Positions 15,963 to 24,283 of a DNA stretch of 33,656 bases are shown piece by piece. The stretch lies in contig JAHQWI010000109.1 of the NCBI GenBank assembly GCA_029856085.1, forward strand, positions 1 to 33,656, written 5' to 3'. The position numbers were made by a program, and so were the translations under genes. The notes beneath the pieces were generated by a model. The model saw only the letters and a program-made list of their open reading frames with translations, ran no database searches and was not told the origin of the DNA. The stretch's first letter is position 1, and the number at the start of each line of letters is the position of its first letter. The stretch is from Promethearchaeia archaeon. Its GTDB lineage: Archaea > Asgardarchaeota > Lokiarchaeia > Sigyniarchaeales > SOKP01.

Positions 15963-16898
15963 TCATCCGATCATAGTTTTCCAGGCATTGTACCCTTCGC
16001 TTTCGATAGCATTAGCAATTTTTACTTGTATTTCTTCATTTTCCACCAAAGCAATAACCAAACCCCCTCGACCAGTCCCTGTCATTTTAGCACCAACAGC
16101 TCCATTCTGTAATGCTATTTCAACCAATTTATCATTCACTTCTCCTGAAACCGTAATTTCTTGGAGAAGTTTGTGGTTTTGATTCATTAGATCTCCTATA
16201 GTAATAATATCCCCATTAATTAATGCATTTTTAGCATCTTCTGCTAATTTTTTATATTCAGCAAAAATTTTTTCGAATTTAACGGGGTACTTTTCCTTTA
16301 AACGTCGAACATCAGCAACAACTTCTGTCGTTGATGCCGTAATTCCTGAATTTGCTATTATTAAAGACATCTTTTTTCGAGCTTGTAAAAGAACCATAGT
16401 ATTTTTACCTCCACTCATGTTTTTTTTAAACCAAATTAACCCGCCATAAGTGGAAGCTGTATTATCAATTCCAGAAGGGGTTCCGTGGTAAGATTTTTCT
16501 CCTTCATATGCCGCTTTATTTATTTTTTCATCGTCCAAATCAAGATTAAAAGTATCATTAAGGGCACGAGCTAAAGATGTGCATTGAGCAGCAGAAGCTC
16601 CAACACCACTTGCAGCAATTAGATTACCGCTAAATGTTATCTCAAGTTTTTGATTTTTGGTATCTATTTTTAAATAATCAATAACGTTTTGTACAGATTG
16701 CATCGCCTCATTATGTTTTTGCTTTTTATAACCAGGTGTTGCTGGTCTCTGATCATCAACCGTCCATCCATTTCCCTCAATAGCTTTAACATCCGCTGTT
16801 GTATAGGACCCTAACGCCGATGCTATTGCAGGTAGTCCATAAACTACAAAATGTTCACCGAACAAAATTGTCTTTCCGTATCCCTTTCCTGAACCCAT
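15963..16898 (-). CDS. mvk: Mevalonate kinase (GHMP family)
   Basis: The enzyme phosphorylates mevalonate to mevalonate 5-phosphate. N-terminal KTILFGEHFVVYGLPAIA (9-26) is the mevalonate kinase signature. The GHMP phosphate loop is ASGVGASAA at 96-104, PSGIDNTAS at 141-149 includes the catalytic Asp145, and GTGRGG near 276-281 is GHMP motif 3. The length of 311 is normal for archaea. No phosphomevalonate kinase or diphosphomevalonate decarboxylase gene follows, as expected if its product goes to the dehydratase encoded immediately upstream. The ATG at 16898 abuts the dehydratase small-subunit stop (TAA then ATG). A GGAGGT ribosome site lies inside the end of that gene, 7 nt before the start. 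Translational coupling is likely. Confidence 0.93.
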   Translation of the reverse strand: MGSGKGYGKTILFGEHFVVYGLPAIASALGSYTTADVKAIEGNGWTVDDQRPATPGYKKQKHNEAMQSVQNVIDYLKIDTKNQKLEITFSGNLIAASGVGASAAQCTSLARALNDTFNLDLDDEKINKAAYEGEKSYHGTPSGIDNTASTYGGLIWFKKNMSGGKNTMVLLQARKKMSLIIANSGITASTTEVVADVRRLKEKYPVKFEKIFAEYKKLAEDAKNALINGDIITIGDLMNQNHKLLQEITVSGEVNDKLVEIALQNGAVGAKMTGTGRGGLVIALVENEEIQVKIANAIESEGYNAWKTMIG

Positions 16899-17288
16899 TT
16901 ATTTTACCTCCACAGTTCCTTCTGAGCCATTGACGACGACAATTTGTCCTGTGTTTATGTTATTAATATCAATTCTATCAACACATGGGATTTCACTAAT
17001 AATACATCCTACTGCTATGATAGTATCAATCTGTTTAATAACAATTGCAGCGGGAGCTGTGTTATTTTTTTTCATTCTATACATTGTGTATGATCCTACT
17101 GTGGATCCTTTACCAGATGGGAAAACTAATACTTTTCCTGAAATTGATTTTCCCTCCAATTCGTGGCCTACCTCAACCACTTTACCTGTATCGGGATCAA
17201 CACCCCCATAAAATGAAATTCCATCTTTAGTAACAATCGCTTCTGCTTCAGCAATTCCTTTAAATATTTTTCTTCCCGATAACTTCAT
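16899..17288 (-). CDS. Phosphomevalonate dehydratase small subunit (aconitase X swivel domain)
   Basis: This is the small subunit of the iron-sulfur enzyme that converts mevalonate 5-phosphate to trans-anhydromevalonate 5-phosphate. It has the AcnX_S swivel fold, with PSGKGSTVGS at 57-66 carrying the family's active-site Ser (Ser62). The length is 129 residues. I place the start at the ATG at 17288: it overlaps the large-subunit stop (ATGA) and has a GGAGG ribosome site 7 nt upstream. An ATG seven codons earlier exists but lacks a ribosome site. The overlap suggests coupled, roughly stoichiometric synthesis of the two subunits. The homologous pair was characterised in Aeropyrum pernix. The assignment rests on the motif, the overlap and the surrounding mevalonate genes. 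Confidence 0.92.
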   Translation of the reverse strand: MKLSGRKIFKGIAEAEAIVTKDGISFYGGVDPDTGKVVEVGHELEGKSISGKVLVFPSGKGSTVGSYTMYRMKKNNTAPAAIVIKQIDTIIAVGCIISEIPCVDRIDINNINTGQIVVVNGSEGTVEVK

Positions 17289-18478
17289 CCTGTCGCCTCC
17301 TCGATGCATTCTTCAATTGACCCAATTTTTACTTTAAACTTATTCTTTGAACGCCCATAATAGCACGCTTTTGCTGAATCTACCATAATTCCCTTAAAAC
17401 GACCTTTAATAGGGGCTACAACACAGCAAGTATCTGCTGCAAATTTTGCTCCTGCATCTTCAATTATTTTAGAATAACCTGCCTCATCAGCAATTCTTTT
17501 TGTAGGTCGAGCAGTTGTGATCCAAAATTCTTTTTTTACTTTCTTTCCCTTCAATAAATTCGCAATCTTTCCTATTTCGTGAATTGAAGCATGGGGACAC
17601 CCTATACTAACAAAATCAATATTAATATCATCATCAATAAGTTCCAATCGCGTTTTATCTAGATTATCTTGATTAATTTCAAAAATAATATCACTTGGTT
17701 TCGGATATTTATTATACTCAGGAGTTATCCCTTCCATATGGAATAACGCTGTTCCACCATAAGTAGCAACAGAAGCACAAAATGATTTGAGTTCTTCAAC
17801 AGTTGCTCTGGAAATTCCAGTTATATAAGGGGTTTTCTTTCCTAATTCAACTAACTTATCTCCAATTATCTTCCCTAACACTCCAAATTCGTCTGTACCT
17901 TTCACTTGGGCATTAACTTTAACTAAAACTTCCCCGTGACGATTTTCATCCAAATGATACCCATATTTAGGGGTTTTCCCTATAATGGCTGACGCTAAAG
18001 CACTTGGGCCCCCCTCTCGATTAGTTCGAGCACCAATAACCGAATTAGCATAACAAACAGCACTACTTTCAGCCCAAGCAAGGTGTTGACCAAAATGAGG
18101 AGTATTTCCAATTAAGTAAGGTGTACAAGAACAGGTTGTTATAATTCCCATTTTAGCAAAAGCATCTATCGCACGATTCTGATTTTTAGCAAATTCTTTA
18201 TCTATCCCTAATGCCTGCCAATTTTCGCGATCCATTCCTGCGGGGTTTAATGTTGTTAACACTCTTACTTTACCATCTTCTGCCATTTCGCTTAAAAATT
18301 CCAATCCCGCTTCACCAAGATTAGCATAGGAAACTCCCGCTATTTGAACCCCAACAACATCTACCATGCATTCAGCATCAAAGATTTCACCTAATGTGGC
18401 TAAAATCTCCATAGATTTTTTAGCGGATTTTCCATACTTGCCATCCAGCATGTCTTGTTCTTCTGATGTCAACTTCAT
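17285..18478 (-). CDS. Phosphomevalonate dehydratase large subunit (aconitase X)
   Basis: This catalytic subunit of the aconitase X-type dehydratase works with the small subunit encoded just downstream. Length is 397. Candidate [4Fe-4S] ligands are Cys116 or Cys118 (TTCSCTP), Cys294 (SIGCPHAS) and Cys351 or Cys352 (DTCCVVAP), three separated cysteine positions as in the family. Other conserved stretches are the N-terminal MLDGKYG, NREGGPSALASAIIGKTP at 153-170 and the C-terminal KACYYGRSKNK. A TAGGAG ribosome site lies 9 nt before the ATG. The gene follows the UbiD-type decarboxylase by 17 bp, so adjacent genes encode consecutive steps: this dehydration, then decarboxylation to isopentenyl phosphate. 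Aconitase X also occurs as cis-3-hydroxyproline dehydratase, but the neighbourhood excludes that here. Confidence 0.93.
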   Translation of the reverse strand: MKLTSEEQDMLDGKYGKSAKKSMEILATLGEIFDAECMVDVVGVQIAGVSYANLGEAGLEFLSEMAEDGKVRVLTTLNPAGMDRENWQALGIDKEFAKNQNRAIDAFAKMGIITTCSCTPYLIGNTPHFGQHLAWAESSAVCYANSVIGARTNREGGPSALASAIIGKTPKYGYHLDENRHGEVLVKVNAQVKGTDEFGVLGKIIGDKLVELGKKTPYITGISRATVEELKSFCASVATYGGTALFHMEGITPEYNKYPKPSDIIFEINQDNLDKTRLELIDDDINIDFVSIGCPHASIHEIGKIANLLKGKKVKKEFWITTARPTKRIADEAGYSKIIEDAGAKFAADTCCVVAPIKGRFKGIMVDSAKACYYGRSKNKFKVKIGSIEECIEEATG

Positions 18479-18495
18479 TTCAATATACTCCTATA

Positions 18496-19806
18496 TTATA
18501 AATATTTGTTCACATCTACTTTAGGGAACTCTGCTATATCAAAACTTTTCCCTTTCACAACCAGTGGTTTGGTTAAATCAAACCCAATCTTCGTTGTCAT
18601 CTTGGTCCCTGGCTCAGCGCTTGGATCCAGGCTGCTTCCTGGTTCTTTATTTTTTACAATCATTCTGGTGTCTCCCTGAAACCGGGTGGCCATCGCCCAC
18701 TCTACAGATAAAGGATCATAAATATTAATGTCTTTATCAACAATATAAGCATGTTTACAGCTTGTATGCCCTGCAAAGGTTCCTTCTATTGCCTTTCTTC
18801 CATCTTCTTCCGATTTTTTATCAATTTGGACTATTGCATGCAACCAAGAAGACCCACCGGGACTAATATTTACATCCAAACACTTAACTCCTACTCCATT
18901 TACTTTATTGAAAATAGTGGGTTCCCTAGGCATACCCATCAATATTTTATGTTCAAGCGCCCCTGGTAATAAGGCTTGCCAAATCGCATCTTTTCTATGA
19001 GTAATTCTTTTAACTTCAAAAATAGGTTCCTCTCTGATTACATCATATGTCTCAGTCAGATCAACAAAAGGACCTTCAGCATGTCTTTCTTCAAAATATA
19101 CCCTTCCCTCTAAAACAAATTCCGCTTCTGCTGGTATTATAAGATCTACTGAGTTTGCTTTTACAACTTTAATTGGTTCTAGTGCATTAGCAATGTGTAA
19201 TTCATCAACACCAATATCAACAGAAGTAGCTCCAGCAATTAGAATGTTGGGAGTATTACCTATACAAAAAGCTACTTCTACTTCGCCATTTTTTTCTAAA
19301 AATTTATAGAAATGACGTCCTTTAACTATTCGAGTAGCAAATTTGTCTTTAGAATACTGCATTGCTCGATGAAAATCTAAGTTTTGCCCATAATCAGGAT
19401 CTCTTGTTACAACAACTGCAGAACTAATATAATTTCCACCATCTTTTTCGCAATGAAATAGAATGGGTATTTTATCTAAATCTATGTGTGATTCGATTAC
19501 TTCTTGACAAGGAGCATTAGACACAATTTCTGGTTCAGAACGTTCAGATATTGCTTTTGAAAGCATTGGTATGAGATCTGCGGGAGTCACACCGAAATAT
19601 GAAGCAATAACATTCTTTGTACAGAACACGTTACCTACAACGCGAAAATCTGATTCTTTAATATTATTAAATATTACAGGGGTCGGTTCAATCTCCTTTA
19701 AAATTCCAGAAATATCTAGTTTTTTAGAAACTTCTACATCTACCTTTCGGAGTATTCCTTCTTTATCAATTTGGTTTATATATTCTCTAAATCCCATAAA
19801 ACTCAT
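18496..19806 (-). CDS. UbiD-family trans-anhydromevalonate 5-phosphate decarboxylase
   Basis: This prenylated-FMN-dependent decarboxylase is predicted to convert trans-anhydromevalonate 5-phosphate to isopentenyl phosphate. UbiD-family signs are NLDFHRAMQ at 142-150 (metal/prFMN-binding Asn and His-Arg), ANALEPIKV near 207-215 with a conserved Glu210, and EGPFVDLTETY at 244-254, corresponding to the EGPFGEF block. The length of 436 fits the archaeal group, shorter than E. coli UbiD (~497). It is placed directly before the phosphomevalonate dehydratase genes with a 17-bp gap. The cofactor-making UbiX is in the same island. Substrate specificity is inferred from this context, since UbiD enzymes act on many acids. 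Two in-frame ATGs (19806 and 19797) are possible starts. The 81-bp gap upstream contains a strong inverted repeat. Confidence 0.9.
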   Translation of the reverse strand: MSFMGFREYINQIDKEGILRKVDVEVSKKLDISGILKEIEPTPVIFNNIKESDFRVVGNVFCTKNVIASYFGVTPADLIPMLSKAISERSEPEIVSNAPCQEVIESHIDLDKIPILFHCEKDGGNYISSAVVVTRDPDYGQNLDFHRAMQYSKDKFATRIVKGRHFYKFLEKNGEVEVAFCIGNTPNILIAGATSVDIGVDELHIANALEPIKVVKANSVDLIIPAEAEFVLEGRVYFEERHAEGPFVDLTETYDVIREEPIFEVKRITHRKDAIWQALLPGALEHKILMGMPREPTIFNKVNGVGVKCLDVNISPGGSSWLHAIVQIDKKSEEDGRKAIEGTFAGHTSCKHAYIVDKDINIYDPLSVEWAMATRFQGDTRMIVKNKEPGSSLDPSAEPGTKMTTKIGFDLTKPLVVKGKSFDIAEFPKVDVNKYL

Positions 19807-19841
19807 CTTCTATACATGTTTATCTTGATGATATGAATAAT

Positions 19842-19880
19842 AAAAGTGGTTTTTCTTAGAGGAGTTACAGAACCACTTTT
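19842..19880 (-). promoter_or_regulatory. 10-bp inverted repeat between HMG-CoA reductase and decarboxylase genes
   Basis: AAAAGTGGTT (19842-19851) and AACCACTTTT (19871-19880) are perfect complements around a 19-nt spacer, in an 81-bp gap inside the otherwise tightly packed mevalonate cluster. In transcript sense the repeat begins 7 nt after the reductase stop. It could be a terminator or processing hairpin separating an upper-pathway unit from the lower-pathway operon, or a dyad operator for the decarboxylase promoter. Confidence 0.45.
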
Positions 19881-19887
19881 TATAAAA

Positions 19888-21168
19888 CTAAAGGTTTTCA
19901 CCATCATTTATTTTTTGTAAAATTTCTTTTGCGTAATCAACTCTTATTTTTTTCTCTTCTATCATTTTTTTAGCAACTTTTTCTATTAATTCATCAGGTA
20001 CACCCGCGATCTTTGCTATGTTACGAGAATGAAGTGCCATATGACCTTTTTGAATGCCTTCCGAGGCTAAAGCCCTCAGTGCCGCAACATTTTGAGCCAA
20101 ACCAAGAGCGGCACCTACCTGTGACAGTTCACTTGCACTTTTTACATTTAAGATCTTCAAAGCTAATCGTGCCATAGGATGTATTTTCGTCATTCCCCCA
20201 ATAATTCCTAGAGCAAGAGGGACTTCAATTTCTCCAACCAGATTTCCCTTTGAATCTAATTCGAATTTAGTCAATGGAGAATATTTTCCACTTAAAGAGG
20301 CAAATGCGTGAGCACCTGATTCTATTGCTCGTGTGTCATTTCCAGTTGCTAATGTTAAGGCAACAATACCATTCATTATTCCTTTATTATGGGTGGTCGC
20401 ACGATATGGATCGGCTAAAGCAAATTCATACGCATTCAATATTCCTTCAACAACTTGGGTACCACCTAATAAATCTTTATCAAAAGTTGCTTTACTTTTA
20501 GCAATTCGATGAGTAGCTAGATTCGATAAAATACGTAGATAAATTTTTCCTTCAGTGACTTCTTCAATATAAGGGCTTACTGCTTCTGCCATTGTGTTAA
20601 CTATGTTGGCGCCCATGGCATCCAGAACATTAACCAACAAATGTATTATCAGCATCTTACCCCTTCTTGTATCTAATTCTCGAATTTCCAGATCAAGTGC
20701 ACCACCACCTAATTCGTTCAATAAAGGATCTTGCTCATTGGCAATTTTTAAAATTTGATCTTTATTATCTAAAATTTGTTTTCTTACATATTCAATATCT
20801 TGTATTTGTGTTATTTGAATCTGTGAAATCATAACTGATTTTACATTTTCTGAAAAAAAACCTCCATGTTTTCTAGCAAATTTAGCTGCATTTGAAGCTG
20901 CTGCAACAACGGAAGGCTCTTCAATAACCATAGGTATTATATAATCTTTATTATTAATTTTAAAATTGAAAGCTAAACCAAATGGTAGTTGATAGCTCCC
21001 AATGACATTCTCAATTAAGGTATCAATCTGTTTAGGAACAAAGTATCCTATATTTTGTAACAACTTAATCTCTTCTTCATTTAAGTTAATAATTTTCGAT
21101 ATTTTTTGCTGACGCTCTTCAAATGATAATTTGTAAAAACCAGAGATATCTGAACGCAATTCTTTCAT
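19888..21168 (-). CDS. hmgA: HMG-CoA reductase, class II
   Basis: The enzyme reduces HMG-CoA to mevalonate. The sequence is of the bacterial-style class II group: it opens with SGFYKLSFEERQ, has PMVIEEPSVVAAASNAA with the catalytic Glu83, and ends with a helical region ~426 residues in. The other catalytic residues fit the Pseudomonas mevalonii enzyme with a constant offset: Lys262 (HNKG), Asp278 (GNDTR) and His376 (KGHM). All are intact. Class II enzymes often prefer NADH, but the cofactor cannot be settled from the sequence. It has no membrane segments, unlike eukaryotic class I. It lies between HMG-CoA synthase (180-bp gap) and the lower-pathway operon (81-bp gap with a hairpin), so it may be its own transcription unit. 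Most archaea use class I; class II occurs in Archaeoglobus and Thermoplasmatales, where transfer from bacteria has been proposed. Confidence 0.93.
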   Translation of the reverse strand: MKELRSDISGFYKLSFEERQQKISKIINLNEEEIKLLQNIGYFVPKQIDTLIENVIGSYQLPFGLAFNFKINNKDYIIPMVIEEPSVVAAASNAAKFARKHGGFFSENVKSVMISQIQITQIQDIEYVRKQILDNKDQILKIANEQDPLLNELGGGALDLEIRELDTRRGKMLIIHLLVNVLDAMGANIVNTMAEAVSPYIEEVTEGKIYLRILSNLATHRIAKSKATFDKDLLGGTQVVEGILNAYEFALADPYRATTHNKGIMNGIVALTLATGNDTRAIESGAHAFASLSGKYSPLTKFELDSKGNLVGEIEVPLALGIIGGMTKIHPMARLALKILNVKSASELSQVGAALGLAQNVAALRALASEGIQKGHMALHSRNIAKIAGVPDELIEKVAKKMIEEKKIRVDYAKEILQKINDGENL

Positions 21169-21348
21169 ATTATAATTCTCACATCTAAAAATTAATAAAC
21201 TTTTCTATATTCTCTCTTATCTTTATTATTTATGGTGAAAAATGAAGATCTTAGATATGATTATTTCACTTTGTAAATAAATTTAAAATATTGCTATAAT
21301 CTTGATGTAAAATAACAAGGAGGGCTATAGAATTTAACTTATTAATCA

Positions 21349-23031
21349 TCATTTAAAAGGAACAGGAAGATCTTGGACTAGAAAATCCCTATTTATTAAA
21401 TATTTCTCGGGGATAGGAACATATATAGGACTCCAATTCAACAATCCTTTCGCATTGATGTTTTGCTCGTTTTCATTTTCAACTCTCCTTATTTCATATT
21501 CTAAAGATATACCTTTTGTTACATTGTCCGATACTCGTACTAAGTCTTTATGGAGATATGTTAGATCATTAGCGTCTGAATGAACGATTGGGTCGCTATC
21601 TAGCTTTGCAAAAAGAGGGAAAAATCGTTTAAGGTATCCTGAATGTCCCTTAGGACAATGATCCAATCCCTTAATATTAGGAATTATACACCCTTCATCA
21701 CAGAAAGAAAGCGTAAAGCCCCTATTGTTATTTTGTTCATGTTCAACAATATGACCCAATATTACTTGTGGTTTAATATTTCCATTCTTAATTAATTCGT
21801 ATTCCTTAATGCTTTTCTTCCTCTTTAAATTGATAAAATCGTTTATGTATGGTCCAGTTTGGATAACTTCTTTAAATCTATCTTGGATTTTTAGAAGACC
21901 AGATATACACGTAGCACCTGAGCCATAAGACCCAAAATAAATTATATCATTAACCTTTGCATAATTTTCGATTAAATATGCGATCTGTGCCCAGATTGCA
22001 GCGTTATACATGTTTCCAAAATACATTGGAACTTTTAATTGAGGAAGAACCCTTTCTTTCACATTTGAAATTAACCATTGTGAAACTTGTTTCAATCTTT
22101 TTGGAGTAAAACCGTATTCCTTTAGTTTCAAGTAGATAAATTCAGGTAGAACAATTACGTCGTGTAAAAAACGATCGAGTTTCTTAATTATTGAAGATTT
22201 AATCCCACTGTTTTCGATTTCGATTTTAGGTAATTCAGTAAGATGTTTCATCCAGCGTTTCAATATTATATGCTGCATTGATTTCAACGGGAGCTTGGAG
22301 TATGGCGCATGAAACGTGTAATAATCAGCATTGAAATCCCCAATATTCCTAATCAGGTCATCATAAGCTTGCAGTTGAAAGTTCAAATAAGTATCTTGAG
22401 AATAGCCCCCAAAAGCTCTAGCATTTTTATCATTAGGTGGTCTAAAGAAATCATTTACGTTACCCGAAACTTTGCCGAATTTTTTACTAAAAGTAGCAAT
22501 TCTCGGATTTCGTGAAATTACGATACCAATAGCTCCCGAGCCTTGCGTTGGTTCGCCAGGAGAACCTAAATGATATGAAGAAATATCCGCACTTATTATA
22601 AGAGCTTTATTTATAATCTCTTTTTCAATTAAAGCAATAGCATTAACAATTGCTAATGTACCCCCCGCACACGCATTATAAATGTCTTGAGTCATCGAAT
22701 TTGGAGAGATTTCTAACATTTCAGCAAATATATTCGAGATACTCTTAGCTGCATATACCTCTGTTTCCGTTCCAACAAATAGACCATCAATACTCTTAGG
22801 AGAGATACGTCCTCTTAGTAAAGCATTGTATCCTGCTTTTAATCCAAGTGAAATAATATCTTCATCTACGTCAGCGACTCGCATTTCTTTAGATAAAAGG
22901 CCTTTAGCATATTTTGCAGGATCTACCTTCCTTTCAATTGCAAGTTCCTCTAATTTTACAAAATGCAGAGGAGCATGAAAACCGATTGAGTCAATTCCAA
23001 TGTTAGTAAATAAATGATCGTCAGAAAGCAT
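21349..23031 (-). CDS. HMG-CoA synthase, long form with Cys-rich C-terminal extension
   Basis: This thiolase-fold enzyme condenses acetyl-CoA with acetoacetyl-CoA. The triad is Glu89 (GTETEVYAA), nucleophile Cys121 (YNACAGGT) and His241 (TFHAPYSK). PTQGSGAIGIVI, DFFRPPND and GNMYNAAI are phrases of the bacterial/eukaryotic HMG-CoA synthase group rather than the archaeal one, which has FACKAGT around the Cys. The helical insert at about 250-335 also recalls the eukaryotic enzyme. At 560 residues it is much longer than archaeal (~350) or bacterial (~390) forms. The extra C-terminus (about 405-560) contains Cys444, Cys448, Cys459 and His463, spaced like a small zinc site. Archaeal HMG-CoA synthase normally pairs with a DUF35 zinc-ribbon protein and thiolase, neither of which is in the window. 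The ATG at 23031 is the first start. It is divergent from the cis-prenyltransferase across a 405-bp gap. Confidence 0.88.
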   Translation of the reverse strand: MLSDDHLFTNIGIDSIGFHAPLHFVKLEELAIERKVDPAKYAKGLLSKEMRVADVDEDIISLGLKAGYNALLRGRISPKSIDGLFVGTETEVYAAKSISNIFAEMLEISPNSMTQDIYNACAGGTLAIVNAIALIEKEIINKALIISADISSYHLGSPGEPTQGSGAIGIVISRNPRIATFSKKFGKVSGNVNDFFRPPNDKNARAFGGYSQDTYLNFQLQAYDDLIRNIGDFNADYYTFHAPYSKLPLKSMQHIILKRWMKHLTELPKIEIENSGIKSSIIKKLDRFLHDVIVLPEFIYLKLKEYGFTPKRLKQVSQWLISNVKERVLPQLKVPMYFGNMYNAAIWAQIAYLIENYAKVNDIIYFGSYGSGATCISGLLKIQDRFKEVIQTGPYINDFINLKRKKSIKEYELIKNGNIKPQVILGHIVEHEQNNNRGFTLSFCDEGCIIPNIKGLDHCPKGHSGYLKRFFPLFAKLDSDPIVHSDANDLTYLHKDLVRVSDNVTKGISLEYEIRRVENENEQNINAKGLLNWSPIYVPIPEKYLINRDFLVQDLPVPFK

Positions 23032-23436
23032 AATTTGTATCTCGAGAAATATAAAATATTTTAACGTTTGATCAGTTAAATCTTTTTTTATTTATTTAAT
23101 TAAATGTTTTAGTTAAATTCTCTATTTAAACATAGACCATTGAAACATATTTTCAACAATTCAAACTCTTAAAAGTGTTAAAACTTAGATAAACGATAAA
23201 AATCATCAGAAATGATTTGGTATTTTCTTCCTAAAACATTCTTTAACTACCATAGGCATAACGAATGAACCTATTATAATACAGATCAGCAATATTTCAT
23301 ATCCATATAGACAGGAATTTTGTTTTAAATATAGAGAAGGCTTAGCATTAGAAATAATGATAAGTAAAACCATTTAGATAAATTTAATACCCTTAATGAT
23401 ATTATTAATATCAATTAACCTTTTCAAATTGTTTAG
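23032..23436. other. 405-bp divergent intergenic region
   Basis: This AT-rich spacer lies between the divergent HMG-CoA synthase and cis-prenyltransferase genes. On the minus strand it holds TATA-like TTTATATTT (23047-23055), centred ~20 bp before the synthase ATG, which would give a leaderless transcript. A minus-strand frame at 23206-23373 could encode a 55-residue peptide with one hydrophobic helix. I see no RNA gene. Confidence 0.4.
23206..23373 (-). CDS. Possible 55-residue single-pass membrane peptide
   Basis: A minus-strand ATG at 23373 opens 55 codons with a hydrophobic stretch EILLICIIIGSFVMPMVV followed by a basic tail CFRKK, the layout of a small membrane protein with its C-terminus inside. 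It has no clear ribosome site and no recognised family. Open frames of this length arise by chance in such AT-rich DNA, so the call is weak. Confidence 0.2.
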   Translation of the reverse strand: MVLLIIISNAKPSLYLKQNSCLYGYEILLICIIIGSFVMPMVVKECFRKKIPNHF

Positions 23437-24174
23437 ATGGTATCTACTCTAGAAGAATTAAAGGAAACAGCTAAAGATAAGCTACCCAAACATATTGGTT
23501 TAATAATCGATGGAAATCGTAGATGGGCTAAAAATAGAAATCTTGATATTAATTTTGGCCATTTAGTTGGATATGAAAACCTTAAAAAAAGGTTGTTTGA
23601 TTTCTTTGAAGCAGGAATCCATTATTTAAGTCTATATATCTTATCCCTTGAAAATTTAAGGAAGAGAAGTACTGAAGAGCTTGAATATATCTATAAAATA
23701 ATGATTAAAGCAGTAGATACAGTAGTAAATGAATCAATTGTTAAGGATGATAAAGTGAGATTTGATATTGTAGGCAGATTATCCTTGCTTCCTCCTAAAG
23801 CTAAGGAGAAAATCCAGCAATTAATAAATTTTACTAAGGATCACGATCAAAATTTTATAAACCTCTGTATAATGTATGATGGTCATGAGGAAATTGTAGA
23901 TGCTGTTAAGAAAATAATCAATGATGGAGTAAAACCAGAAAAAATCGATGCTAAATTGATAAAAGATTATTTATATACAAGGAATTTTCCTGCATTGGAT
24001 TATATTATAAGAACAGGAATGGACGATGGGGCTAGGATTTCTGGATTTTTACTTTGGGACTCTTCTTACGCTGAGTTCAAATTTAGAAACGACTTATGGC
24101 CTGATTATAATAAAGAGATGGTAATTCAGGACTTATTTGATTATACAAAAAGAAGTAGGCGCATGGGAAAATAA
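23437..24174 (+). CDS. uppS: Cis-prenyltransferase (undecaprenyl/dehydrodolichyl diphosphate synthase family)
   Basis: The enzyme adds cis-IPP units to an allylic primer to make the long polyprenyl diphosphate precursor of dolichol-type sugar carriers. The catalytic block HIGLIIDGNRRWA carries Asp25 and the DGNRRW motif. LSLYILSLENLRKRS is the next conserved segment (bacterial YAFSTENW). RTGMDDGARISGFLLWDSSYAEF is the C-terminal substrate/Mg region, slightly longer than the bacterial RTGGEQRLSNFLLW form. The length of 245 is normal. The gene lies at the outer edge of the mevalonate island, divergent from HMG-CoA synthase, so the cluster spans precursor supply and both cis and trans elongation. 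In archaea the product is expected to serve N-glycosylation of surface proteins such as those encoded elsewhere in the window. Confidence 0.92.
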   Translation: MVSTLEELKETAKDKLPKHIGLIIDGNRRWAKNRNLDINFGHLVGYENLKKRLFDFFEAGIHYLSLYILSLENLRKRSTEELEYIYKIMIKAVDTVVNESIVKDDKVRFDIVGRLSLLPPKAKEKIQQLINFTKDHDQNFINLCIMYDGHEEIVDAVKKIINDGVKPEKIDAKLIKDYLYTRNFPALDYIIRTGMDDGARISGFLLWDSSYAEFKFRNDLWPDYNKEMVIQDLFDYTKRSRRMGK

Positions 24175-24283
24175 ATTAGTAATAGCTTATTTTTCTCTTA
24201 ATCCTTTTTGAGATTAAACCTAAAAATAAATATCAAAAAGATCATTCATTGTTAAAAGAGACTTTATTTTTTTTGTTTATAAT

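Noticed and set aside
16930-17211. Plus-strand 93-codon frame
   Set aside because: Antisense to the dehydratase small subunit, which is supported by motif, ribosome site and operon overlap.
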